Positions 52,128 through 61,284 of a stretch of 64,000 nucleotides of DNA are shown piece after piece (position 1 is the first letter of the stretch; each line of letters begins with the position of its first letter). The position numbers were made by a program, and so were the translations under genes. Under the pieces are notes generated by a model that saw nothing but the letters and a program-made list of their open reading frames with translations, did not search any database and was not told where the DNA came from. Source of the DNA: Marinobacterium rhizophilum DSM 18822 (lineage in GTDB: Bacteria > Pseudomonadota > Gammaproteobacteria > Pseudomonadales > Balneatricaceae). Where the stretch lies: contig NZ_KB899110.1 in the NCBI RefSeq assembly GCF_000378045.1, positions 21,609 through 85,608 of the forward strand, given 5' to 3'.

Positions 52128-53321
52128 TTACTCCTGTTGCAGGGCGTCGACCGGGTTCAGGCTGGCGGCGCGCCAGGCAGGGGATACACCGGCCAGGAGT
52201 CCGACCAGGGCGGCGAGCGCCAGTGCCAGCAGCAAATAGAAAGGGCTCAGGCTGATGGGAAGGGATGGAACGGCAATGGCGAGTACGCCGAGCAGCACGC
52301 TCATCAGCAGCAGCCCGAACAGGCCGCCGGCGATGGCCAGCAGCAGCGCTTCACCCAGAAACAGCAGCAGAATCTGCCGCCTCGTGGCACCGAGTGCGCG
52401 CAGCAGGCCGATCTCGGCGGTGCGTTCCTGTACCGTGGTGACCATGATGGTGACGATGCCGATGGCGCCGACCAGCAGCGATATACCGCCCAGCGCCCCG
52501 ATGGCGACCGTCAGCAGGCCCAGAATGCGATCGAGGCTGGAGAGCATTTCGTCCTGGGTGGTAATGGTGAAATCTTCCACTGTGTGGCGCTGAATCAGGC
52601 GCTGGCGGATACGCTCGGCCATCTGCTGGGCGCTGGTGCCGGCGCGGTAGGTAATATCGATTTCCATCAGCCCGCTGCGGTTGAACAACGCCAGCGCGCG
52701 GTCGATCGGAATATAGACAATGTCGTCGAGGTCGAATCCCAGCATCTGGCCCTTGGCAGCCATCACGCCGATCACCCGGTAGCGTTCGCCGCCCACGCGG
52801 ATGAAGCGTCCCAGCGCACTGGCCTCGCCGAACAGCTCCTGTTTGACCTTGGACCCCAGCACCGCGAAAGGCTGGGAGTTGCCGCTGATTACCGGCAGAA
52901 ATCGTCCCTGGGCAACTTCAAAGCGCCAGGCGGCGGCCATCTCGCCATTGCCGCCGATGATATCGGTATGGCGTACGCGGCGGCCGAATTCAATCGCGCC
53001 GCTGCCCTGTACCACCGGTACCACAAGCTCCACGAAGGGCAGCGGGCGCAGGCTTTGTGCATCCTCTACCGACAGTGGCCGGGTGCTGGAGAGCAGCGCG
53101 CCGATGCCCGAGGTCTGGGTCTTGCCCGGGTTCACGGCGATGATGCGGCTGCCGAACTGGGAGAAGTTTTCCAGCACATAGAGCTGCAGCCCGGCACCGA
53201 TGGTGGTGAGCAGGCTGACCGCGGCGATGCCCACCGCAATGCCCAGAATGGTTAAAAAACTGCGCAGCCGTGCCGTCAGCAGCGCCCGGCTGACCAGTCT
53301 TGTGCTGTCAAGCAGCCGCAT
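52128..53321 (-). CDS. MacB/FtsX-type ABC transporter permease, second
   Basis: 397 residues. An N-terminal helix (LRSFLTILGIAVGIAAVSLLTTIGAG) is followed by a MacB-like periplasmic domain and three C-terminal helices with ISLLVGAIGIVTIMVTTVQERTAEIGLLRALGATRRQI, the FtsX/MacB signature. Its ATG overlaps the stop of the preceding permease gene (TGATG). The two permeases probably form a heterodimer with the ATPase. Last gene of the exporter operon. Confidence 0.9.
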   Translation of the reverse strand: MRLLDSTRLVSRALLTARLRSFLTILGIAVGIAAVSLLTTIGAGLQLYVLENFSQFGSRIIAVNPGKTQTSGIGALLSSTRPLSVEDAQSLRPLPFVELVVPVVQGSGAIEFGRRVRHTDIIGGNGEMAAAWRFEVAQGRFLPVISGNSQPFAVLGSKVKQELFGEASALGRFIRVGGERYRVIGVMAAKGQMLGFDLDDIVYIPIDRALALFNRSGLMEIDITYRAGTSAQQMAERIRQRLIQRHTVEDFTITTQDEMLSSLDRILGLLTVAIGALGGISLLVGAIGIVTIMVTTVQERTAEIGLLRALGATRRQILLLFLGEALLLAIAGGLFGLLLMSVLLGVLAIAVPSLPISLSPFYLLLALALAALVGLLAGVSPAWRAASLNPVDALQQE

Positions 53322-54532
53322 CAGCGGGCCTGCCCGTGCAATGCGAGCACTGGCGCCATGGCGGCGGCGCGCGAGGCCGGCAGCCAGGCGAACAGTGTTG
53401 CGGTCAGGATCGCGATCGCCCAGGCGGCACCCAGTGCCCAGGACGACACGACGAACGGCAGCAGCGGGAAAAACCAGTGGCCGAGCGCCAGCAGGCTGTA
53501 TCCCGTGATCGCGCCAAGCAGGGACCCCAGCAGCGCCAGCTGCAGCGCCTCGCTGATGAACAGTATCCGTACGGTGTTCGCACTGGCACCGAGTGCCTTC
53601 AGCAGTCCGATTTCCCGAGTGCGCTGGCTGACGCTGATCAGGGTGATGTTCATGATCAGAATGCCGGCCACCAGCAGGCTGATTGCTGCAATGGCCGCCA
53701 CGCCCAGCGTCAGCAGCCGCAGGACATCGTCAAAGGCGCCGAGCAGAGCATCCTGGGTGATCAGGGTGACATCCTTTTCGCCGCCGTGGCGTTCCTGCAT
53801 CAGTGCCAGAATGTCCTGGCGTGCCCGCTCCAGAGAGCTGCCGGGCTGGTGCTGCACAAAGACCCGGAACATGCCGCGGGTATTGAATATCTGCTGGGCG
53901 CTGGCAACCGGGATCAGGATGGTGTTGCGCATGTCCATTCCCAGGGATTCGCCGCGGTCATCCAGAATGCCGATGACGCGAAAGCGCCGGTCACCGATGC
54001 GCAGCCATTGTCCGAGCGCGGGCTGCTGTGCGAACAGCTCCTGTCGGGCGCCGGCGCCGAGCACGCAGACCGATGCTGCCCGGTCGAGCGGAATATCAGG
54101 CAGCATTCGACCCTGGCGAACGCCCAAATCCCGCAAGTCGAAAAAGAGCGCGCTGGTGCCGAGCGTCAGCAGCTCGCGGCTGCGCCCGCCAACATGGGTC
54201 TGGGCATTGCCCACGATCAGCGGGGCGATCCGGCGGACGCTGGGCAGTTGTCCCAGTGCCTGCACATCGTCCAGCGTGATATCCCGCGTACCTTCGCCGG
54301 TCAGCGGCGGAATGCCGCCGGTGGTCTCCTTGCGCCCGGGCAGCATGATCAGGACATCATTGCCCAGCAGTGAAAATTCGTTCAGTACAAACTGTCGCGC
54401 GCCTTCCCCCAGCCCGGTGAGCAGCAGCACTGCGGCGACCCCCACGGCCATGGCCAGCAGGCTCATCAGCGTACGAAAGCGCTGGCGCAACAGCAGGCGC
54501 AGGTTGAACTGCAGCAGATCAGCGGCGCGCAT
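53321..54532 (-). CDS. MacB/FtsX-type ABC transporter permease, first
   Basis: 403 residues with the same layout as its neighbour: RQRFRTLMSLLAMAVGVAAVLLLTGLGEGA near the N-terminus and ISLLVAGILIMNITLISVSQRTREIGLLKALGA near the C-terminal helices. The ATG at 54532 overlaps the end of the ATPase gene by 14 bases; a longer frame to 54622 lies inside the ATPase gene and is unlikely. Paralogue of the next permease. Confidence 0.9.
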   Translation of the reverse strand: MRAADLLQFNLRLLLRQRFRTLMSLLAMAVGVAAVLLLTGLGEGARQFVLNEFSLLGNDVLIMLPGRKETTGGIPPLTGEGTRDITLDDVQALGQLPSVRRIAPLIVGNAQTHVGGRSRELLTLGTSALFFDLRDLGVRQGRMLPDIPLDRAASVCVLGAGARQELFAQQPALGQWLRIGDRRFRVIGILDDRGESLGMDMRNTILIPVASAQQIFNTRGMFRVFVQHQPGSSLERARQDILALMQERHGGEKDVTLITQDALLGAFDDVLRLLTLGVAAIAAISLLVAGILIMNITLISVSQRTREIGLLKALGASANTVRILFISEALQLALLGSLLGAITGYSLLALGHWFFPLLPFVVSSWALGAAWAIAILTATLFAWLPASRAAAMAPVLALHGQAR

Positions 54533-55229
54533 AGCCGGTTTCTCGCGGCGTGTTAACGGCGCCGCTGTCCTCGGTAACACGGCCATCCTCCATGCGCAGC
54601 CGTCGACCGGCACGCTGGCCAATGGCGGGGTCGTGGGTTACGACGAGCAGGGTAATCCCCTGGCTATTGAGTTCTTCCAGCAGCTTGATGACCTCGGCAC
54701 CGGAGTGGCTGTCCAGGTTGCCGGTGGGCTCGTCGGCCAGCAGCAGGGCGGGCTTGCGGATGACCGCCCTGGCGATGGCGACGCGCTGGCGCTGGCCACC
54801 CGACAGTTGGCGCGGCAGATGACCGGCACGATCCAGGAGGCCAAGACGCTCGATCACCTCGTCGACCAGCGGCCGGCGTTCGGCCGGTGCCATGCCGGCC
54901 AGCACGAGCGGCAGTTCGATGTTTTCGCGCGCACTGAGGCGGTCAATCAGGTGATACGCCTGGAATACAAAGCCGATGCGTCTGTTGCGCTCGGCGGCAC
55001 GGCCTTCTTCATTGAGAATCGTCATGTCATGGCCGCAAAGCTGATACCGGCCAGTGTCGGGCGTATCGAGCAGACCGATCATGTTGAGCAGGGTCGACTT
55101 GCCGGAGCCCGAGGGACCCATGACTGACAGGTACTCGCCGGCGCCGATATCCAGGCTGACCTCATCCAGCGCGGTGACGGTCTCATCACCCAGGGCGTAG
55201 GCCTTGCACAGCGCCTGCAGCCGAATCAT
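54519..55229 (-). CDS. MacB/LolD-type ABC transporter ATPase
   Basis: 236 residues. Walker A GPSGSGKST, signature LSGGQRQRVAIARA and Walker B LLLADEPTGNLD are intact, the pattern of the MacB/LolD/FtsE group. Starts within the stop of the membrane-fusion gene (ATGA overlap). It powers the mechanical export cycle of the two permeases. Confidence 0.94.
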   Translation of the reverse strand: MIRLQALCKAYALGDETVTALDEVSLDIGAGEYLSVMGPSGSGKSTLLNMIGLLDTPDTGRYQLCGHDMTILNEEGRAAERNRRIGFVFQAYHLIDRLSARENIELPLVLAGMAPAERRPLVDEVIERLGLLDRAGHLPRQLSGGQRQRVAIARAVIRKPALLLADEPTGNLDSHSGAEVIKLLEELNSQGITLLVVTHDPAIGQRAGRRLRMEDGRVTEDSGAVNTPRETGYARR

Positions 55230-56365
55230 TCGGGCCTTACCCTGGCGCCATCGCGAGCGCCCTCACGGTCGAGCGATAGCAGTATGCGCTGCCCGGGTGT
55301 CAGCCCCTGGCGGACCTCGGTCCAGCTCCAGTTGCTCAGGCCCTGGCTGACCGTTTGCGCTTGCAGCGTCTGGCTGTCGGCGTCGTAGCGCAGTACACGG
55401 TTGCCCTCGAGCAGGGTTTCGGTGGGGATGCGGGTGACCTGTTCGCGCTGATCCAGAACGACCTCCACATCGGCGCTGTAGCCAACCAGCAGGGTGGCGT
55501 CTTCCGGTATGGGGGTGAACAGGACATCGATATCGACGGTGCGGGCCTGTTTTTCAACCTCGGTCACGAAGGAGGCGATACGGCTCACCTGCCCCGGGAA
55601 TACCCGGTTGCGAAAGGCGTCCAGGGTGATGCGCGCGGATTGGCCGATGGCCAGCCGGGCGGCGTCGACCTCGTCGATGGGGGCGCGTACATAGAGGCAG
55701 CTGTCATCAATCAGGTCGACGGCCGGCGGGGTGGGAATCCCGGGTGGGGACGGTGTCACAAACTCCCCGGGTTCACCGTTAATTTCGGCAACGGTGCCAG
55801 CGAAGGGCGCGCGCAGCTGCGCTTCAGTCAGCATGACTTGCTGCAGGTGCAGGGCGGCCCTGGCCTGGTCGGTGATGGCGCTGGCATGATCGCAGCTGAG
55901 CTTGCCCAGGCGGGATTCAGTCTCGCGCTGGTCAAGCAGCTCGGCTGACGCCAGATCGCGTTTGGCCAGTGACTGGGTGCGCCGGTATTCCCGCAGTGCC
56001 AGTGCCGCGCTGTCGCAGGTACGTTGCTGATCGATTTGCCGGGCTCGCAGGGTGGCCTCTGCCTGCTCGATGCGGGCGTCGATGTCGCCGTGCCAGAGTT
56101 CCAGCAGGAGCTGCCCCTGCTTGACCTGATCGCCTTCCTTGACCAGCAGGGTCTCGACCCGTCCGCCCTGCAGCATGGACAGCCGGGAACGCCGGCAGGC
56201 GCGAATGGTGCCGGCGCGGCTGTTGGCGGCGATCAGCTCCACGGGGCCTGTTTCGACCTCGATGAGCGTCACCGGCACCGGATCTTCGAGCTGGTGCCAG
56301 TAAATGCCGCCGGCAATCAGCGCGCCCAGCAGAGGCAGCAGCAACAGGCTTTTTTTCTTGGCCAT
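55226..56365 (-). CDS. HlyD/MacA-type periplasmic adaptor protein
   Basis: 379 residues. One N-terminal membrane segment (LLLLPLLGALIAGGIYW), lipoyl-like half motifs (GGRVETLLVKEGDQVKQGQLLLEL and LRAPFAGTVAEINGEPGEFV), a central alpha-helical hairpin with many Gln/Ala/Arg, and a beta-barrel C-terminal part. It links the ABC exporter to the outer membrane. It is the first gene of the operon 56365 to 52128; no outer-membrane channel gene is adjacent. Confidence 0.9.
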   Translation of the reverse strand: MAKKKSLLLLPLLGALIAGGIYWHQLEDPVPVTLIEVETGPVELIAANSRAGTIRACRRSRLSMLQGGRVETLLVKEGDQVKQGQLLLELWHGDIDARIEQAEATLRARQIDQQRTCDSAALALREYRRTQSLAKRDLASAELLDQRETESRLGKLSCDHASAITDQARAALHLQQVMLTEAQLRAPFAGTVAEINGEPGEFVTPSPPGIPTPPAVDLIDDSCLYVRAPIDEVDAARLAIGQSARITLDAFRNRVFPGQVSRIASFVTEVEKQARTVDIDVLFTPIPEDATLLVGYSADVEVVLDQREQVTRIPTETLLEGNRVLRYDADSQTLQAQTVSQGLSNWSWTEVRQGLTPGQRILLSLDREGARDGARVRPE

Positions 56366-56647
56366 CGATCATTTCCTGGTCCGATGGGTATCAGTATAAG
56401 TAAGTCAGGCGTAGCGGGTGGGTAAAGGCAGTGAAGAGTTGATGTGGGACAGTGTGGAAAGCAGGGAAAGAGGAAAAGGGGAACCACTGCCGGCATCAAT
56501 CTGGTATCGTTGGATCCGGCTCAGCTGTCAGTGTCCCATGCGCTGCGTCACTTTTGTCGGTAAGGTCGGGGGGCGGCGGCGCTGGTCCCCGTGCCTCTGC
56601 CCCGTGGTCCAGAGTGCTGCGGGTATTCTATGATTCCAGGGTTCAGA

Positions 56648-57892
56648 ATGAAGAAGATGGATGGCAATTATGAAGAAGAGTTCCAGTGCGCTCATCCGCT
56701 GAAGGGTTCAAATCTGACGACCGTGAGAGGGGTCAACGAACGCTTGATCCTGCACCTCGTACGCAACCACGGAAAACTTACAAAAGCTGAGGCTACAAGG
56801 ATAACGGGATTGTCCCCGAATGCGGTATCGGTCATCTTCCGCGCGCTGGAGGCCGAGGGTCTGCTTCTGCGAGGTAATGCGATTCGCGGACGTATCGGGC
56901 AGCCCTCGGTACCCATGAGGCTGAATCCGGATGCGCGGCATTATGTGGGGCTCAAGATCGGTCGACGCACATTCGAGATTGTCGTGATGAATTTCGTTGG
57001 GGACGTTCTCGCGCGACGAACCGAGTCGCATTCGTATCCAACACCCGCCGCCATGCTCCACTTCGTGAAGGAGGCGTTGAACCCGCTTCTGACGTCGGCA
57101 GGAAAGTCGCTGAGCGACATCGCTGCGATAAATGTAGCGATGCCTTTCGAGTTGTGGAGTTGGACCGCGGATTTTGGCGCTCCGCAGAACGAGATGGATG
57201 CCTGGCGGAGTTTCAATCTTGTGGCGGAACTAAAACAGGTTGTGCCCTGGCCGATCAGAGTGGAAAACGACGGTACCGCAGCTTGCCGGGCTGAACTGGT
57301 TTTCGGACCACCCAATGCCGCACAGGATTTCGTTTATTTCTTCGTGGGCACCTTTATCGGTGGAGGCGTCGTCTTGAACGGGAGCGTCTTTCCCGGACGT
57401 CGCGGAAATGCGGGAGGTTTTGGTCCGCTGCGTGTGCCAGGCGAGCCCGGAGGCGACCGTCTTGTCGATCATGCTTCTCTTGTCGTCCTCGAGCGTATGA
57501 TAGCCGATCATGTCGGTGATCCGTTGCATAAAATCTACTCCGAGCACAGCGATTGGGACGCGATGGAACCGCTTGTGCAGACCTGGATTAGCCGGGCGGC
57601 TCGAAGCCTGGCCCATGCGATCATATCCACCCTTGCGGTCATCGATTTCCAGGCCGTGGTAATCGACGGTGCCTTTCCGGCAGCGATCCGGAGTCGCCTT
57701 GTCCGCGAGGTGGAAAGACAGCTTGACCGGCTAGACATGCAGGGTGTGATTCGACCGGACATCAAGCCGGGTCACTTCGGCAGCAGCGCCCGGGCGCTCG
57801 GTGCGGCCGCCTACCAGATTTCAACGGAATACATGATCGATCAGAACACGCTCCTGCGACAGAATCCTTCGAATCCCAGCCACAGTCTTTAA
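56648..57892 (+). CDS. ROK-family transcriptional regulator (FrcR/NagC-like)
   Basis: About 414 residues. A winged helix at about 20-75 (NERLILHLVRNHGKLTKAEATRITGLSPNAVSVIFRALEAEGLL) precedes the ROK sugar-binding domain with ENDGTAACRAELVFG and GTFIGGGVVLNGSVFPGRRGNAGGFGPL. Such proteins repress sugar genes until a sugar binds. It lies in front of a P-loop sugar kinase and an FrcB-like binding protein, the gene content of rhizobial frc loci. Codon use seems less uniform than in the neighbours. The start is uncertain (56591, 56630, 56648 and 56657 are in frame). Confidence 0.88.
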   Translation: MKKMDGNYEEEFQCAHPLKGSNLTTVRGVNERLILHLVRNHGKLTKAEATRITGLSPNAVSVIFRALEAEGLLLRGNAIRGRIGQPSVPMRLNPDARHYVGLKIGRRTFEIVVMNFVGDVLARRTESHSYPTPAAMLHFVKEALNPLLTSAGKSLSDIAAINVAMPFELWSWTADFGAPQNEMDAWRSFNLVAELKQVVPWPIRVENDGTAACRAELVFGPPNAAQDFVYFFVGTFIGGGVVLNGSVFPGRRGNAGGFGPLRVPGEPGGDRLVDHASLVVLERMIADHVGDPLHKIYSEHSDWDAMEPLVQTWISRAARSLAHAIISTLAVIDFQAVVIDGAFPAAIRSRLVREVERQLDRLDMQGVIRPDIKPGHFGSSARALGAAAYQISTEYMIDQNTLLRQNPSNPSHSL

Positions 57893-58610
57893 TGGGCTGT
57901 TGATTTTCTCCCCCCGCGGCAACGAGGTGCCTATCGAGGTCACCAGAAGGTGCTCGCCGAGGAGCAAGCCGCCATACGGCGGCAGCGGGCCCATGCGGGC
58001 GGGCCGATGGCTCATCTGCCCCGTGAGTTTTCTGCCGAGAGGCCCTGTATCAGTGTCTGAGAACGGATGGCTGACCCGATCAGGCTGATCCATGTGGCTC
58101 ATGATCGTTGTCAAACGGGTGCACGCGGAGGCCGTGAGCCCGGCTAACCGTCGCATCCACTCCACTCTGATCGGCCCCGCGGAATGTTAAACATCGATGC
58201 AAGCTCGACAACTTGGCCAAGTCCAAGCCGCATATCAATGACAGCCAGCTCAAATTTTTCCTGAAGATTTAATTCGGCACATCCACCAAAATCAGCTGCT
58301 TAAGCCGGCCCGGAAGGCGGACACATGGCACCGCAGGACCTGGGCAAGTTGGAGAGTCTGCTCCGGTGTGTGACTTCGGTCAGGGAGGCGCTTGAAGGGG
58401 GCTGCTACCTGCACGAGCGCATCTTGCCCAAGCTGTTACATAGCGCGAGAAACAGAGATATCAGAAGCATGGCAACGTGATCAACACACAAGGTGTGTCT
58501 GTACTCGGAAATGGGTCAGGCATCTGCTTGATGCCAAAGTATTTCTGAGGCCGCATGGTTGTCTGCACCCTGGACGGAAATATTTTGGGTCATTGAGGTC
58601 ATCACGTCTA
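57893..58610. other. Intergenic region, probably decayed sequence
   Basis: About 700 bp between the ROK gene and the kinase promoter. Short frames exist, for example a run ending at 58059 and another ending at 58272 that resembles a gene tail, but none has a recognisable domain or ribosome site. I take it as remnants left by rearrangement. Confidence 0.45.
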
Positions 58611-58640
58611 TTGACAAACGATGCTTGCCGCACATAGTAT
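58611..58640 (+). promoter_or_regulatory. Putative sigma-70 promoter of the kinase operon
   Basis: TTGACA at 58611-58616 and TAGTAT at 58635-58640 with an 18-base spacer. Confidence 0.5.
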
Positions 58641-58646
58641 TTGGTG

Positions 58647-58671
58647 ATTAATTACTTCAAAATGAATTAAT
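58647..58671. promoter_or_regulatory. AT-rich palindrome, possible ROK-regulator operator
   Basis: ATTAATT and AATTAAT arms with an 11-base centre, immediately after the putative -10 box. ROK repressors such as NagC and Mlc bind long AT-rich palindromes, and a ROK gene lies just upstream. Its position at the transcription start would fit repression. Confidence 0.5.
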
Positions 58672-58709
58672 AAATTAAAGAAGTCCATTACTCGAACTGG
58701 AGAATAACA

Positions 58710-58772
58710 ATGACAAATGCCAAGACCAAAGAACTCGGTATCGAACTACCCCAACTGGCACAAGCGGTCTGA
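58710..58772 (+). CDS. 20-codon leader or truncated gene before the kinase
   Basis: ATG at 58710 with GGAGA 6 bases upstream; the product (MTNAKTKELGIELPQ...) ends at a TGA three bases before the kinase ATG. The kinase itself lacks a good ribosome site, so its translation probably depends on this frame. It is either a leader peptide or the 5' end of a deleted gene. I do not recognise the sequence. Confidence 0.5.
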   Translation: MTNAKTKELGIELPQLAQAV

Positions 58773-58775
58773 TCG

Positions 58776-59471
58776 ATGGCACAAGTATGCTCTGAGAACG
58801 AAGCTGTGCTGGACCTGATTGCCAGGGCGGCAAGGTCCGGTAAGCGGGTCCTAATCGGCATTGCCGGTCCACCGGGCTCGGGCAAGTCAACGCTCGCCGA
58901 AGACGTGGTCGAACAACTGAACCTGAAAGCCGGAAGCGTGCCCCGAGCGGCGCTCCTTCCGATGGATGGCTTCCATCTTGATAATGAGGATCTTGCCGAA
59001 CAAGGACTGCTACCGAGGAAGGGGGCACCAGAGACCTTCGATGCGGCCGGGTTGGTGCGACTGGTTCGCCGCGTCAGGGACGGCGGTACCGACATTCACT
59101 ATCCGCTATTCGATCGAACACAGGACGCCTGCCTGGCAGACGCGGGCCTTTTGAAAGCGGAAACCGCGATCGTCGTGGTCGAGGGTAACTATCTGCTGCT
59201 CGATGCTCCGCCGTGGGACGGATTGGCCGGGCTTTTCGACGCCACGGTGTTCCTGGCGCCGTCGATCGGAACGCTTGAGGAGCGGCTCATCAGTCGCTGG
59301 TTGAGCTTCGGATTTTCTCCAGAGGCGGCTGCGGAAAAGGCACGCGGGAACGATCTTAAGAACGCACATCTCGTGCTCGGAAATAGTCGCGCAGCCGACC
59401 TCCTGCTTGCCGAAGAGGCAGGGGAAGCCGATAAATTACCGAAACCCAGGAAGAATGGGTCGATCATATGA
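58776..59471 (+). CDS. P-loop sugar/nucleoside kinase (FrcK/uridine kinase-like)
   Basis: 231 residues. Walker A GPPGSGKS is at 31-38, then LLPMDGFHLDNEDL and RKGAPETFDAAG, then VVVEGNYLLLD, the pattern of the pantothenate/uridine kinase-like family that includes FrcK, encoded with the fructose ABC transporter FrcBCA in rhizobia. It would phosphorylate a sugar or nucleoside at the expense of ATP; the substrate is not proved. Translation appears coupled to the 20-codon frame upstream. Confidence 0.82.
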   Translation: MAQVCSENEAVLDLIARAARSGKRVLIGIAGPPGSGKSTLAEDVVEQLNLKAGSVPRAALLPMDGFHLDNEDLAEQGLLPRKGAPETFDAAGLVRLVRRVRDGGTDIHYPLFDRTQDACLADAGLLKAETAIVVVEGNYLLLDAPPWDGLAGLFDATVFLAPSIGTLEERLISRWLSFGFSPEAAAEKARGNDLKNAHLVLGNSRAADLLLAEEAGEADKLPKPRKNGSII

Positions 59472-59492
59472 CGTTTTTTCCGGTACCGCTGA

Positions 59493-59585
59493 TTTGTCTC
59501 CAATCAGGAAGCCTTCCGATTGCAGCTCGAACGCCTGCAAACGCTAGGTGTGCGGGCCACTCTCGCAGTTACGGTGGCGGATTAA
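59493..59585 (+). pseudogene. Tail of a lost gene (30 codons)
   Basis: The frame from 59493 to the TAA at 59583-59585 reads FRLQLERLQTLGVRATLAV and so on, with amphipathic protein-like character but no start codon. It is consistent with the 3' end of a gene truncated when the HAD cassette was joined here. Family not recognised. Confidence 0.4.
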
Positions 59586-59604
59586 TCTGATGCAGGTCGA
59601 TGCA

Positions 59605-60273
59605 ATGCAGGCGTTTGCAATATTTGATATGGACGGGTTGCTGATCGACTCTGAGCCGCTCTGGCTGGCCGCGCAAAAAGCGCAGTTGCTGGAGCTGTAC
59701 GGTCTGGAACTGCCGGAAACGGAGCTTCTGGCTTTTCAGGGCACCAGCACTGTCGAGTTCTGTCGCACCATGGAGCAGCGCCATCGTGCCCGGGGTGTGC
59801 AGGCTGATACCCTGCTGGAGTCAATGCTGCAGCGAATGGCCGCGTCCATTGACAAAGCGGCACTGATGCCAGGTGCCCGTGAACTCTTGGAACAGCTTTC
59901 CAGGCAGTCCGTTGTTCTGGCGATTGCCTCTTCGTCGCCGATGCATTTTATCGAGGCTGTGGTGCGCGCGCACAAGCTGCCGGTTTCGGTATTTGCCTCC
60001 GGTATCGAAGTGCCGCGCTCCAAGCCGCACCCGGCGGTATTCGAACTGGCTGCCGCGCGCCTGGGTGCTGAGGCGCCCTGGCAGTGCCGGGTCTGGGAGG
60101 ATTCGGTCAATGGCGTTATTGCTGCCAAGGCTGCCGGCATGGTGGTTGTCGCCGTGCCTGATCCGGCTCACCCGACGCCCGAAAAATTCTCTATCGCTGA
60201 TCACATTCATTCATCGCTGCTGGACAGCCTGGCCGACTATAACCGCGCCGCTGTCCAGCCCGACATTGTCTAA
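59605..60273 (+). CDS. HAD-family sugar-phosphate phosphatase, copy 2
   Basis: 222 residues. FDMDGLLIDSEPLW carries the nucleophile and acid Asp; IASSSPMHFIEAVV, SGIEVPRSKPHPAVFELA and WEDSVNGVIAAKAAGMVVVAVP match the copy at 18318..18974 block for block. The start at 59605 was chosen by comparison with copy 1; an ATG at 59590 is also in frame. It ends 12 bases before the transaldolase, the same gap as in copy 1. Substrate unknown. Confidence 0.88.
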   Translation: MQAFAIFDMDGLLIDSEPLWLAAQKAQLLELYGLELPETELLAFQGTSTVEFCRTMEQRHRARGVQADTLLESMLQRMAASIDKAALMPGARELLEQLSRQSVVLAIASSSPMHFIEAVVRAHKLPVSVFASGIEVPRSKPHPAVFELAAARLGAEAPWQCRVWEDSVNGVIAAKAAGMVVVAVPDPAHPTPEKFSIADHIHSSLLDSLADYNRAAVQPDIV

Positions 60274-60285
60274 CGAGGGCTTAAC

Positions 60286-61284
60286 ATGGCTAATTTACTT
60301 GAACAACTAAAACAACAGAGCACCGTGGTGGCTGATACCGGTGATCTGGATGCCATCCGCCGATTTGCGCCGCAGGATGCCACCACCAATCCATCGCTGA
60401 TTCTTAAAGCCGTACAGTCGGGCAAATACGATGCCCAGGTGCAGGCCATTCTGCACGAGGTGCGTGATCATGCAGGCACGCTGGATGAGGCGGTCGATGA
60501 AGCCTGCGACCGTCTGGTGGTGGCCATGGGCGCCATGATCCTGGAGCACGTACCGGGCAGGGTGTCCACCGAAGTGAATGCACGGTTGTCGTTCGATACG
60601 AAGGCGAGCCTGGCCAAGGCCCGCCGCCTGGTTGAACTGTATGAGCAGGCTGGCATTACGCGGGATCGCATCCTGATCAAGCTGGCGTCCACCTGGGAAG
60701 GTATTCGTGCCGCCGAGGAACTGGAGCGCGAAGGGATCGAGTGCAACCTGACGCTGATCTTCAACTTTGCCCAGGCCCGTGCCTGTGCCGAAGCTGGGGC
60801 CTTTTTGATTTCGCCCTTTGTGGGTCGCATTCTGGACTGGTACCGCAAGGCTGACGCCACACAGGACTATGCACCGGTCGATGAGCCCGGTGTGCAGTCG
60901 GTACAGCGCATTTACCGCTATTTCCGCCGACTGGAATATCCCACGGTGGTGATGGGGGCGAGCTTTCGCAACGTCGGCGAGATTCTGGCGCTGGCCGGCT
61001 GCGATCGTCTGACCATCAGTCCCGGGTTGCTCGAAGAGCTGGCTGCAGCTGAAGGCACGCTGGATACTGTGCTGGCTGACAGCGGCGAGCGTGAACCCAG
61101 ACCGGCTGCATTGTCTGAAGCGCAGTTCCGCTGGGAGTTGAACGAAGATGCCATGGCCACCGAAAAACTCGCCGAGGGTATTCGCGGCTTTGAAGCGGAT
61201 CAGCTGAAACTTGAAGCATTGCTGCGCGAACAGCTCGCTAGCATTCAGCGCTCAGGATCAAATTCCTCGGGAGCACGTGCATGA
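60286..61284 (+). CDS. tal: Transaldolase, copy 2
   Basis: 332 residues. [20 protein letters not shown] and [18 protein letters not shown] are identical in copy 1; the Schiff-base lysine is in [12 protein letters not shown]. The C-terminus is about 10 residues longer than in copy 1 (a serine-rich tail). The stop overlaps the next ATG by four bases. Same reaction as copy 1, here placed with frc-type genes. Confidence 0.96.
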   Translation: MANLLEQLKQQSTVVADTGDLDAIRRFAPQDATTNPSLILKAVQSGKYDAQVQAILHEVRDHAGTLDEAVDEACDRLVVAMGAMILEHVPGRVSTEVNARLSFDTKASLAKARRLVELYEQAGITRDRILIKLASTWEGIRAAEELEREGIECNLTLIFNFAQARACAEAGAFLISPFVGRILDWYRKADATQDYAPVDEPGVQSVQRIYRYFRRLEYPTVVMGASFRNVGEILALAGCDRLTISPGLLEELAAAEGTLDTVLADSGEREPRPAALSEAQFRWELNEDAMATEKLAEGIRGFEADQLKLEALLREQLASIQRSGSNSSGARA

